Assembly (NCBI RefSeq): GCF_034702125.1
Contig: NC_085857.1
Coordinates: 55,454,714 to 55,518,713, forward strand
Length of the DNA stretch: 64,000 nt
Source: Engraulis encrasicolus
Lineage: Eukaryota; Chordata; Actinopteri; Clupeiformes; Engraulidae
Direction of reading: 5' to 3'
The translations under genes and the position numbers were made by a program. Each line of letters begins with the position of its first letter. Positions within the stretch are counted from its first letter, which is position 1. The notes below the pieces were generated by a model. It did no database searches. It saw nothing but the letters and a program-made list of their open reading frames with translations, and was not told the origin of the DNA. This document shows positions 18,126 to 29,760 of this stretch, in pieces.

Positions 18126-18475
18126 TTAAAGGGGTATGCCACTATTTTGGGGCTTAATACAGTTAAAATCGTTGGCCAGGGTTTATAAAGGTGGTAAAGT
18201 GTCTTACTTTTCATGTAAGCCGTTGTCTTGCTTTAAGACAAGTTAAAAGAGGGAGTATGTCGCTAAGCTAGTGAAAGTCAATGGATCCGTGTAGCATGTA
18301 GCAATGCTACATGGATGCATTGACTTTCACTAGCTTAGCGACATACTCCCTCTTTTAACTTGTCTTAAAGCAAGACAACGCTTCACATGAAAATTAAGAC
18401 ACTTTACCACCTTTATAAACCCCAGCCAACGATTTTAACTGTATTAAGCCCCAAAATAGTGGCATACCCCTTTAA
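18126..18475. mobile_element. TTAA-flanked palindromic MITE (350 bp)
   Basis: TTAA at both ends (18126-18129, 18472-18475). The terminal AAGGGGTATGCCACTATTTT is repeated inverted at the right end, and the two arms of about 160 bp are nearly perfect reverse complements. The TTAA target is typical of piggyBac-like or Kolobok-type transposases. Confidence 0.88.
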
Positions 18476-21400
18476 ATGCAAAAAATCTGGTTGAACAACA
18501 GATACGACACTGCCGACCTGTGGGGTCACCGTGCAACTGTGGCCTAATGTACATCCAGGCCCGCTGCTAAGATTTTGGAGGCCCCCCTCATAATTGAATA
18601 ATAATAAAATAATAATCTACTAAGTAATATATAGAAGTTTTGTAATAATGTAATTCAATATTTTTTTCGTGACGTTTTTTAGTCAATCTCAATTTAATAA
18701 GCCCCAATTTGGGGGCAAAGTGGTTGGTGCCCCAAGCATTCTGCATCCTCTGCTTGTGGCCCTGTGTACATCCTCTGTTTGTTCATGAGTGCTGAAGCTT
18801 TGAATATTCTTCTATAGGGCCTACATGATCTCTGCCATAAAGACATTCAAATGATGGCTCAGTTCAAACAGACGTGCGCAACACAGCACAGGAAGAAATT
18901 GCAGGCCCATATGAAATAGCCTACTTATTGGCCCAGACAGTGGCCCTCATTTATCAAACTTGCGTAGAAACCATCGCAGAAATGAGCGCAGATCTTGTCG
19001 TACGACGAGGCTCACGTGAGATTTACTAAACATGTGTACCTCTCCAATCTCATCTCATCATCTCATAAGAGCGAGCGGCTGTTGATAAATCCAGCGTCTG
19101 AAAACCATCGTAATTAGAATAATCACACCTTCTCTAAACTGGCGGGAAGGAGACCGCACCCCTGAGTTTGCGACATGGAGAGACGCAAACCGGCTAAAAC
19201 ATCCACATTTCTGGTTGATTGACAGCTTGAAATTAGGCTTTACGCGAGGTAGACAACAAAATAACACGTGGAAATAATCAACAGCAGTAGTCAACACTGT
19301 TTCGGTTCTCAATATGGAAGGGGTAGAGATTGATTTCCAAATAATGATGGTTAGCCCACAATGAAATGTTTGATTGACTACAGTAGACATAATGAAGATA
19401 TTTTTTAATGAATATTATTTAAATATATGAAAATTAAATATGATGATCTTTTGTAAACGAGGTCAAGAAAAGGGTCCTACGTGAAACTGGCCAACAAACA
19501 GTGCCCAAACAATTGGTTGGGGAAGGAGAGTTGTACATGTCCAGTGCGCTATCCTTCTCGCGCTCATGTGCGTCCTGCTTCTCCAGCGCTCCAGTCCTTC
19601 GACCGGATAGCCCTTTTACCACCTATGGAGTGGACACCAATAAAATGTTATAGGACACACACATGGTGTAGTATATATTGGGATAGTAGTTGTGTGCGAT
19701 CAAACGTTGAAACTCAACCGGGAGATTATTAGGCTATCTGTAGGTTATTGATTGATGTGCGCATGAACTCCCAGCTGTTAAAAAGAACGGACGTCGGTCA
19801 TTCATCCCACGACTGAAGGCACATTACGCGGCTGTAGGCCTATATTGCACAAATATTCACACATCACGTCAAATCACAAATTAGAAGTCTCTTGTTCCTA
19901 TGCCAAATTAACGCAGCGCTCTCACCCAGATAGCAAAAATGTTCTGGGCTTTTTATGGCCCAGAAACCTTGGTTCTTCCTGGCAATATGCCACAATATGC
20001 AGGGGTTACTCCCGGGCCTAAAACGGCCCACAAGATTTTGCCGGAATCATGCCAGAAAGCAGCCAGTAGAATGCCAAGAACGTTCGACAGAGTGCCGGCA
20101 CCTTACCAAATGTTTGCCAGAAGACCCAGAAATGGCCCATGAGCCTACCACAAGATTGCCAGAACCCTACCGATTAAAACCCATAAATATGCCGGAATGT
20201 ATTTAACCTTCCCAATAATAATAATAATAAAGAATAAAACCCACAAAAAATCATGCAAATTGGCCATTTATTATCTTTAGTAGGCTACAACATTCATCCA
20301 TTCAATAGATTTTGGAAATTGAAAATGTATGACATTTTAAACAAGAATTTTCAGAAAAGAAAACAAAATGATCAAAATGCATTTTTTTAAACTCACAGCC
20401 TTTCTTAAAATATCCCTTCATATGTTTAAAATGGAATTTTCCAAAAAAAACAAACCAAATGATAAACACGTTTCTTAACATATCCCTTTGAGTTATTAAA
20501 AAAAAAGTTCAGAAAATAAACAAAATAATAAACATTTTGTAACGCATAAACCTTTAAGATATCGGTGAGAAAAACAGTGCAGTCGCACATTGTATTTTCT
20601 TCTGTGAACATGTGTTAATCATATAGACAAACATGTAAAATACATACAATCAGGGTGCGGTTTGTAGGGGGATTGTCCCCTCTTCTGGTTTTGATATTGT
20701 CACTTTTTCCACATGATTTTAATCATAGTTTAATGTAACTCCATTGATATTGTTGACATCTGAAACACATCCCCCTTTCTGGTTTTCTGACAAATCGCAC
20801 CCGGCATACAATATAAAAAGTTGAGTCCTTTCCTGAGACGTTCTGCAGTCAGGGAGCTCCTGAGACATTTGACCCACAGGTACCAAACATACTTTTTAAG
20901 GCGACATCTTTGTCATGATGTGTTAATTCAGCACTGTGGCATAAATCATCTCAATTACAAAATACATCAAAGTGAAGCGAATGGGTATACAAGAGTCTGA
21001 CTATCAACATTTTAAAATATCTTCCCACAACAAAGTTCCTCAAAATTGACAAAGGTGTTCCTCCAAAAAATGGATGCAGTCAAGCCACCGATGCAGCCTT
21101 TTCGATCTTGGCTACTTTGAGCATGTGTGTGTGTGTCTGACCTAGTTCACAGTCCAGTGTGTTTGTGTGTGTACCGTAGCATGCATGCGTGCAGGTATTT
21201 GTTGCTGCTTGGGATGCCATTGTGGTTCGGATGAAGGCACACCACACCTGGGGAGAAAGTCAATGCTGAAGGACAGGACTCGCGTAGGTGGGGCACGATG
21301 GTGGAATCATTGCCGTGTGTATCGATTCAGATTATTTGCCAACATCACCAGAGACTCATCTTGTTGGAGAGTGCGTGTATGTGTGTGCACGTGCGCCTGT

Positions 21401-21833
21401 GTCTATGTGCATGTTTATATGCTGGTGTGTGTGTGTGTGTGTGTGTGTGTGTCTGTGTGTGCTGGGCATAAAAAAGGGCAAATGTCTGACATTCCGTTCT
21501 TGGTCTGTGCTTCTCTTCCTCACCCCATCTCAGTCTGCTGCCAGGTACAGCCACCTCTTCGTACGATTTTCCACCTCCTAGTGGGTGGCCTGGATGCATC
21601 TCTCTATTTCTCCAAAAAGTAAAGATACAAAAATGGCATTGAATCAGCAAATTTCAATGATCATTTCACCTGCAACAACATTCTTAAACTAAATTGAGAT
21701 TTGTAAATACAGTTCATTTTTTCATGGGACAACAATTAATACATTTCACTTTGACACATTGAATAGTAGCCAGCGTACAACAATATAACTACTTCAATTC
21801 AACTTCAGAATGCATCCATGTAAATCAACTTAC

Positions 21834-21911
21834 TGCTTGAGGATGTCTGTCTGGCACCAAGACGAAAGCCCCCCTTTTGGTCCCTGGCTGGAACGTGGCA
21901 CATGGACTGAC
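21834..21911 (-). other. Exon-like unit 1 of a three-fold repeat
   Basis: On the minus strand, acceptor cgttacag, 78 nt starting GTCAGTCCATG and ending ATCCTCAAGCA, then donor GTAAGTTG. It is homologous to units at 22214 and 22830. One frame is open throughout (26 codons). Function unknown. Confidence 0.45.
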
Positions 21912-22213
21912 CTGTAACGAGAGTGAGATATTTAAGTCCTGTTCTACATATACACAGGGTTAAAAAGTTCAGTATTATGCAAATTATATTATTTCACTGA
22001 TATACCTAAATAATCAAGAAAAACTAAACAAAAAATTGGCATAAGTTTGTTTGTAGCACATGCACACTCAGAAAGATGGGCGGGCGGGCACGCGCACACA
22101 CACATTTGATTTTTTATGGACTGACCTTATACGAGATTGGTAATCAAATGCTTGTGTTCTATTTAAAGACAATTCACATGATTTCCTTTATTTGATGTAG
22201 AAGATCAACTTAC

Positions 22214-22294
22214 TGTTTGAGGATCTCTGTTGATCCATGTCACTGGAAATTCCTCTCGGGCCCCTGGCCTGAAGACGTGGGCTCATGGACTGAC
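22214..22294 (-). other. Exon-like unit 2 of a three-fold repeat
   Basis: Minus strand, acceptor ttgtcacag, 81 nt starting GTCAGTCCATGAG and ending ATCCTCAAACA, donor GTAAGTTG. It is open in a different frame from unit 1. A fragment (atggactgacct) also occurs near 22118. Confidence 0.45.
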
Positions 22295-22829
22295 CTGTGA
22301 CAAGAGCAATAGTCAAATGTTTGGGTCATTCTAGGTATAGGGGTCTGTTAAGTCCAGGCAGGATTCACTTTCACTGTCCAGTCTGCTCCTACAGTTATAC
22401 ACAGGGCTGTTAATTAACTTTTTTCTCCACCAGCCAAAATGGCAAGAATTTTACTATTAAAACACACACTTAATAATGACTCAAAGTGGCTAGTTGGTAT
22501 TTTCTACATATGGCTAAAAAAATCAACTGTTCACTGGGAATGTTGATCATGGAGGAGTGCTGTTTCACTTTTTGTCCTCATAAGCAGGTGCACTTTGGCT
22601 CAAGGAAATAAAGTTGCTCAGAATTATGGTCAGACTTAGCTCCAGTGACTGTTGATAAGCCCTGCCAAAGATTCCAAGGCACACTGATGGTGAATTTAAA
22701 AAGCCTTTAATTAAACCCTTTAAGGCCTTATCACTAGCTGGAGCCAATTCTGACCATAATGTTAAGTCCTTTTTATGCATACAATAGACACCTTTATATT
22801 GCATCATTTTCTTATGTAAATCAACTTAC

Positions 22830-22917
22830 TGCTTGAGGATCGCCGTCTTTCCTCATGTTGTAGAGCCTCCTCTTTGGTCCCTGTCCCTCACCCGTGTTAG
22901 TGAGCTGATGGACTCTC
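22830..22917 (-). other. Exon-like unit 3 of a three-fold repeat
   Basis: Minus strand, acceptor cttgtcacag, 88 nt starting GAGAGTCCATCAG and ending ATCCTCAAGCA, donor GTAAGTTG. Lengths of 88, 81 and 78 nt and changing frames argue against a shared reading frame. Confidence 0.45.
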
Positions 22918-23191
22918 CTGTGACAAGAGTACATGGACTATTTTATTGCAAATCTGACATTACCTCGTGCATGTGTAATAATAAGGGCAGCTACTTTGTG
23001 TCCTCAAAGATATATCACACGTATGTCACAAACTGCCCTCTTTCGTCTGATAACGACCTAAGAAACTGGTGGCTATATTGCATCGGTAAAGCGATGTGGA
23101 CTCGAGAATAGCACTAGAACTAGAGCTCAGGGTAAAGCAATAATCCGTGACCTGACATTAGTCATCATGTTCTCAACGAAGTGGGTGGCTA

Positions 23192-25449
23192 TTAACCCTT
23201 TCATGCACGGTGTCCACATACGTGGACAGTAATTCTAACCCCACTTTAGATAGGTAAATAGTGGTTATTTTTTTCCAAATTGTATATGGGAAGTACCATG
23301 AGGTTCATTACAATACTTTAACAGCAATTATAACTTTTTGCACTAAATATTAAGTGTTTGATGACATCATCAATCTAAGAAATCCACCGATGTGAATTAT
23401 GACCATAACAAGCATGTTTATATCTGAAAATCAACCACACCAAAGGGCAATTTCAGGTTTTAAAAAATATTATGATGTTTAGTACAGTTCACTTGAGAAG
23501 TCTATGTTGTTAAAATCCAAATTTACAATAAAGGTAGGTTTTTATACAATATAAAGCTACTGTCCACATATGTGGACGTTGCGCATCAAGGGAGTCTAAT
23601 GATAAACATATTATTTATGATTACCGTGAGAATATTCTGCTCATTTTGGGCAAATACTTAATGTTATGAGCATTTATAATGATTATAGTGTGAAAATAAA
23701 TTATTTTTAACATGTTAAACACATTTTAACACTTTTAATTTAATAAATTCAAGAAAAACTACCTAAAATTAGTGTTTCACGCACGTGTCTATAGGCATAT
23801 TTCGGGTTTCTTTCACCACAAAATGACACAAATGATGTAGGAATGAGCCAGAATACATGCTGAATCAAATACAGATCTGTCTTCATCAGAATTGAAGTTT
23901 TTTTCCACATGCAACAAGGTTTCCCCACAAATCTTGCCATAGCTGTGTATGTAAATATTGCTAAATTGACAGTTTTTTTTTCTCTTTTTTCATCCTTGTT
24001 CGTTAAATACTGTAATATATAATGTGTAAGTGTCATATAATGTTGTAATATTACATATAGTAACATGGAAAGTAAGTAAAATAACTTGCATTTATAATAG
24101 GAGGTCTATTTAACACTATTTTTTCACAGAAAATACTTGAACATGCTGATGAATGACTACAAAACGCATGTGTCTGGAGGCAAATTTCATATTACCTTTC
24201 ATATAGGGACAACATAAATGATGTAGGATTGAGCTAGAATCCATGCTGAATCAAATACAGATGTGTCTTCATCAGAATTTAAGGGTTTTTTCCACATACA
24301 ACAAGGTTTCCCCACAAATCTTGCCATAGCTGTGTATGTAAATATTGCTAAATTGACAGTTTTTTTTTCTCTTTGTTTCATCTTTGTTCCTTAAATAGTG
24401 TAATGTATAATGCATAAGTGTCATATAATGTTGTAATATGACACAAGGTAACATGGAAAGTAAGTAAATTAACTTACATTTATAATAGGGGGTCTATTTA
24501 ACACTATTTTTTACAGAAAATACTTGAAAATGCTGATGAATGACTACAGAATGCATGTGTCTGGAGGCAAATTTCATATTACCTTTCATATAGGGACAAC
24601 ATAAATGATGTAGGATTGAGCTAGAATCCATGCTGAATCAAATACAGATGTGTCTTCATCAGAATTTAAGGTTTTTTCCACATGCAACAAGGTTTCCCCA
24701 CAAATCTTGCCATAGCTGTGTATGTAAATATTGCTAAATTGACAGGTTTTTTTCCTCTTTGTTTCATCTTTGTTCCTTAAATAGTGTAAAGTATAATGCA
24801 TAAGTGTCATATAATGTTGTAATATGACACAAGGTAACATGGAAAGTAAGTAAATTAACTTACATTTATAATAGGGGGTCTATTTAACACTATTTTTTTT
24901 TTACAGAAAATACTTGAAAATGCTGATGAATGACTACAGAACGCATGTGTCTGGAGGCAAATTTCACATTACCTTTTATACAGGGACAACATAAATGATG
25001 TAAGATTGAGCTAGAGTACATGCTGAATCAAACTGAGCTTTTTGTTCACCAGCATTGGCTGTCTTCTTGCATGCAATAAGAATTTCCCACATATTTTTCT
25101 ATGACCGCCTATATAAACAATGCTATTTTTATATATATGTTTTTGTTGTTGGTTAATTACAGTGATATATGGTGTTAAAGTGTTATATTGTGTTGTTATA
25201 TAGCATAAAACACCATAAAAATGAATAAAACAGCTTAATTTGAACTTGAAATACAGTATAGGCCTATATAACTTTTCACTCCTTTGATGCGCAGTGTCCA
25301 CATATGTGGACAGTAAAATAACTTCCACATCAAAAGAGATTTTTGAAAAATTCCAAAAGATTCTTCATATTAGCTCCATTATGAGTGAGAAAATCAATAT
25401 ATAAAAAATCTTGCACATTTTTTTCATGGTGTCTGCATGAAAGGGTTAA
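23192..25449. mobile_element. 2.26-kb TTAA-flanked non-autonomous element with palindromes
   Basis: TTAACCCTTTCATGCA (23192-23207) is the perfect inverse of 25434-25449, including the TTAA target. The 16-bp palindrome GTCCACATATGTGGAC (first copy with one change) occurs at 23212, 23572 and 25296. The centre holds about four tandem units of 384-390 bp (see 23760-25200). No transposase is visible, so it is probably mobilised in trans by a piggyBac-like enzyme. Confidence 0.8.
23760..25200. repeat. Four tandem ~388-bp units inside the TTAA element
   Basis: The segment 'catgctgaatcaaa(t)acag' recurs at about 23858, 24242, 24630 and 25020. Units 2 and 3 are nearly identical; units 1 and 4 are more diverged, as expected for array edges. 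Short minus-strand frames repeat with the units and are not convincing genes. Confidence 0.85.
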
Positions 25450-26848
25450 CGTCAGCAGGCATCTGAAATCTAGTCAAACGTGCTGTCTCAAGCCCGTAAG
25501 ATATGTTATGACCAAAGGCCATGATAGCACACCAACGGTAAATTGAGAATAACATACGGTAGTCTTGGCATATCAGTCATCTAGCTCTAAACACTGACGT
25601 TTGCCGAATGTCCAAAAAGGATTAAGCTTAGCTGCCATCTATGCTAGCAAGGGTCGCTAGCTTGTCCTCCAAACCAGTTAAAAGCCATGACATGACATAA
25701 CATGAATTCATACGTACTGAAACGCCTGTCAAGAGACCTAATGGCACTTAGTCATGAACAAACATCTGAAATACCGTAGGCTAGATGTTAGCTATCTCCA
25801 AAGGAAAATTACCTCAAGAAATGTTGCCTCAGCTTGTAGCACAGGTAAACACAACAAAGAACAGTGAGTAGGCCTACAGTGTAGCCTAGTTATTAGGCAA
25901 AAGTATAACAATCGTTTTACTTACCTCAATGCAAATTTACACAGCACAATATCCTAGTTCAGTAGTAGATCGAGTCCAGGTTCGTTACTAGACTACTACT
26001 GTCCCGCCGAAAAGATTCCCAGGATGAAGTCGGTCTCACCTAAATGAGCATGCGTGTCAACCGTCTCCGTAGGGCAGGGCCGCTGTCATCTTTGCCTGGG
26101 CCCTAGGTTTTAAAAAAAGCCCCCCCACCCGAACAAAATGTTTTCTGGTAATATTCCAACTTGCCGGGAAAGAACCATAAAGTATCTGTAGCTCCGCCCT
26201 CCTGCACCACCGATTTTGTTATTTGGGTGGCATTCCAGTGAAAAGCCAGAATATCTCTGGCATTATTCCCACGTTGCCATTAATTTGCCGGAATCAACTG
26301 AAATCGTACATTCCCCAGACAAATGCCAGAAAGATCCAGAAAGATGCCGGAGGGTTTTGCTATCTGAAGGCTGCACCAATTCAAACAGGTAGACGTTGGC
26401 TTATAGCCAAAATATACAATGTAAAAACATTTTGTAATTATGTAGGCCACATATTTATGATAATGAGTTGTTGCGCTACAACTGCTGCTCAAGTTGGTGA
26501 TCATAGTCATCTCAAGTCCAACTTGAAAACGGCGTGCACCGTCTGAGAGCAGTCGTAGGATTTCATCTTTCCTGCGCTTACGATGAGATTTGATAAATAC
26601 CAACTGGTCGTAGAAAAAGAACGTACGCACGACGTACGTATGATTCTCGTCGTACGCTGCTTTGATAAATGAGGGCCAATGTGTTTAGGGGTAGGCTAGC
26701 CTAGGCTTCAATACCACATCATTTCATGATCACTTGAGGTACAAGCAATCAAAACGTCCGACTGTCATTTGAAAGGGATGCCATAGGCCTATAGGCCATA
26801 TAGACATATAGGCTATTATTCAAACGAGTAGCAAACCCTCGTGATTAT

Positions 26849-27022
26849 TGTAAAGTTATGACTTGTAGAATAAAGGGATAAACCGTGTTCTCAGTCGGAG
26901 TCTTTATTTACGTGGCTTCATAGTTTGCCTGTTACACTTGTTCTGGTGTCTTGCGTACAGTTCATGTATTACAGTGCCGTAACCACCACACTGCCACCCA
27001 GTGGTCATATGATATCATTACA
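26849..27022 (-). repeat. 3' LTR of the gypsy element
   Basis: 174 bp copy of the LTR, preceded in element orientation by the polypurine tract at 27036-27023. 27023-27490 is the element's untranslated 3' region, with a short duplicated block (gaagtgaactc(g/a)gtggtct at about 27206 and 27285). Confidence 0.93.
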
Positions 27023-27495
27023 TCCTCCTTTCTCTGAGGTTATTCAACAAGTTAATAAAATGGGCCAACAGCCGTTACACAACTAGACATGGATGCTTAA
27101 CCCACATCATTCCGAAGTATCATGAAAAATTGACAACTAACATACATCAACTTAACATTTCATAACATCCCCCTTTCTCCAACATTAATCAATAGAGTGA
27201 AATAGAAGTGAACTCGGTGGTCTCATCCGGACTGGACCTGTAAGTGAAACAGTAATCATACAGTAGGCATATTCAGAAATAGAAGTGAACTCAGTGGTCT
27301 AATCCGGACTGGACCTGTAAGCGAAACAGTCATCTCATACAGTAGGCATATTCAGAAATGCTTTTACTTTTTTTTTTTTCTTTCAGGTATGGACGGTAAG
27401 TAATGTTAGTTAATAATAAACCCATCTGTAACTGTAACAACAAAGGTAAGTTATGCATATGCAATAAAAAGGATATAATCTTGATTCAAGTCCTT

Positions 27496-28713
27496 TCACA
27501 AGTCCATCAGCACTCTTGATCTCTTAGATCTGCTGGACCTGCGGCAGACAGGTGCATCTGTCTCTGGTGTAGGTGTCTGCTGCTCTCCAAACTGGTGTGT
27601 GTTGGGAAAGTTCTCAAATGTCTCTTTTGTTCTGAGCAGGCACCTGCGATTCCTTCGGAGTACCTGCCCGTCCTCCGTTTTCACTGCATACGACCTTGGG
27701 CCCACCTCTTTGAGCACCACTGCTTTTCTGCTCCATGAGTGGGGCTCCTCGATTCTGACCACGTCGTGTTCTGAGAGGGGTTCGAGACGTCTGGCTGTCT
27801 TGTCGTGATGCTTTTTCTGTGCCCATTTCAACTGCATGTGCTTTTGTTTGGGCACAGTGTTTTTCTTTCTTGGCATTTGTGGCAGCGTATTGCGCAGTTT
27901 GCGGTTCATGAGAAGTTCTGCGGGGGATGCTCCACATGCCAGAGGAGAAGACCGATAGGTCAACAGTGCCAGGTACGGGTCTGATTTAGTCTCTGCAGCC
28001 TTCTTTAGAAGTCTCTTAACGATCTCAACGCCTTTCTCTGCCTTTCCATTCGCCTTTGGATAGAGGGGGCTTGAGGTTGTGTGATGAAACCCATACTCCT
28101 CTGCAAATCTCTGAAACTCTTGGCTGCTATACTGTGGGCCGTTGTCACTGTGGACGACCAGTGGAATGCCATGTCTGCTAAATATGCTTTTCATGCGTGT
28201 GATAACAGCACTGGCAGATGTGCTGCTTAGCTGCACTGCTTCGGGATAGTTGGAGTGATAGTCTATCACTAAAAGAAAGTCTTTTCCATTTACGTGAAAG
28301 AGATCTGTTCCAACTTTTTGCCATGGCTCTGTTGGCATTTCGGGGATCAACATGGGCTCTTTGGCTTGCTTGTATCTGTGTTTTAGGCATGCCTCACACT
28401 TACTGGCCATTGTCTCGATGTCTCTGTTTATCCCTGGCCAATAGACAGCATCCCTGGCTCTTGCTCTGCATTTTTCTATGCCCAGATGCCCCTCATGGAT
28501 TCTGTTCAGCATGTCTTCCCTCATAGATGCAGGGATGACGATCCTGTTCTGTCTTAGCAGTAGGCCATTTGACATGCTCAGCTCTGCCCTGATAGAACAG
28601 AATTGTGGAAGTGTCCCTTTTTTCCAACCCTTTTTGAGTTTTTCTGCCACTGCCTGCAGTGTTTCATCCTGCTCTGTTTCTTTTGCAATCTTCTTGAGCA
28701 CCCTGTCCGACAC
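27496..28713 (-). pseudogene. Integrase of the gypsy element
   Basis: A 405-codon open frame. It has the HHCC zinc domain (H-x-GHLGIEKC...CEACLKH), then the DDE core with GTDLF, VHSDNGPQYSS and ANGKAEKGVE, so all three catalytic acids are present. A C-terminal basic region with RRSSRSKRSR follows. This part looks intact, but it can only be made from a pol that is broken upstream. Confidence 0.92.
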
Positions 28714-28838
28714 TGGGAGGGAGGAGACAACTAAGTTAATGTGCCTTTCAACCTCTTGGGATGATTTTGTTTCTGTCTTTCTATCTGGCGTGACTGCTTG
28801 TGGCGGTACAGGTGCTCGGGACAGTGCGTCAGCTAAGA

Positions 28839-29760
28839 CTATGTACTTTCCTGGTGATAGACTAAATCCATGTCATATCTTTGTAGCCTCACCATCATAC
28901 GTTGGATCCTGGGAGACATGTCATTCAGATTCTTTTTGTAGATGGAGATTAGTGGTTGGTGATCTGTTTCACATGTGAATGTAGGCAGCCCATATATGTA
29001 TCCATGAAATTTGTCACACCCAAACACTAATCCCAGTGTCTCTTTCTCAATTTGGGCATACCTCATTTCGGTTTCGGTCATTGATCTTGATGCATACGCG
29101 ACTGGTCGCCAGTGGCCAGCGTCGTCCGCCTGGAGCAGCACGGCTCCCAATCCGTCTTTGGAGGCATCTGTGGAGAGTTTGATTTTGCGAGAGGGATCAA
29201 AGAAGGTAAGTACTGGTTCTTTAGTAAGTGTCTGTTTAAGCGCCTCCCACTCTTTGTCATGTCTGTCTGTCCACTCGAACCCTCTGTCTTTTTGCAGCAG
29301 CTCACGGATGGCTACTGTTTTTGCAGACAGATTTGGAATGAACTTGCCTAGGAAATTCACCATTCCCATTGCTCGTAGAACTCCCTTCTTGTCTGTGGGG
29401 GCTGGCATGGCGAGAATAGCCTGGACTTTGTTGTGATCTGGCTCTACGCCTTCCCCGGATAGCTTGTCACCCAGGAATGTTATCTCTCTGGCCCCAAACT
29501 GGCATTTGTTTTCATTTAATTTTAGCCCGCTAGACTGAATTCTTTTCAGGAGGGTCAGCAGCCTGTCATTATGCTGTTGTAGTGTTGCGCCCCATACAAT
29601 TATATCATCGATGAAGACCCGGGTGCCCTCTAGTCCCTCAATGATTGTTTCCATCGCTCTATGGAAAATTTCGGGGGCTGACTTAATTCCAAATGGCAGT
29701 CTAAGAAAGCAGTATCTGCCAAATGGTGTGTTGAATGTGCAGTACTTGCTACTCTCAGGG
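28839..29760 (-). pseudogene. RT (palm) and RNase H of the gypsy element
   Basis: The frame resumes after the deletion (WQLKLDPE near 29765). It contains the RT catalytic motif VFIDDIIVWG, the thumb and connection, and RNase H (LSTDASKDGLGAVL, then TLGLVFG and TDHQPL). It ends at 28839, where a one-base loss after VYH puts the linker to integrase in another frame. Confidence 0.9.

Larger units (their letters stand above)
19927..26366. mobile_element. Inner TIR pair nested in the 18.9-26.7 kb region
   Basis: CAGATAGCAAAA (19927-19938) matches TTTTGCTATCTG (26355-26366). The subterminal 280 bp on both sides is rich in the short motif GCCAGAA / GCCGGAAT in several copies, a pattern typical of transposase binding arrays. 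20220-21160 between them is AT-rich with no gene seen. Confidence 0.45.
18941..26678. mobile_element. Composite region bounded by long-range TIRs (7.7 kb)
   Basis: TGGCCCTCATTTATCAAA (18941-18958) is the exact reverse complement of 26661-26678, and both ends continue with 'cgta.cgacgag'-type palindromic motifs. No direct target duplication is visible. The ends resemble those of fish DNA transposons of the IS-like/Harbinger-related groups, but no transposase was recognised inside. It could also be two solo elements in opposite orientation. Confidence 0.55.
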
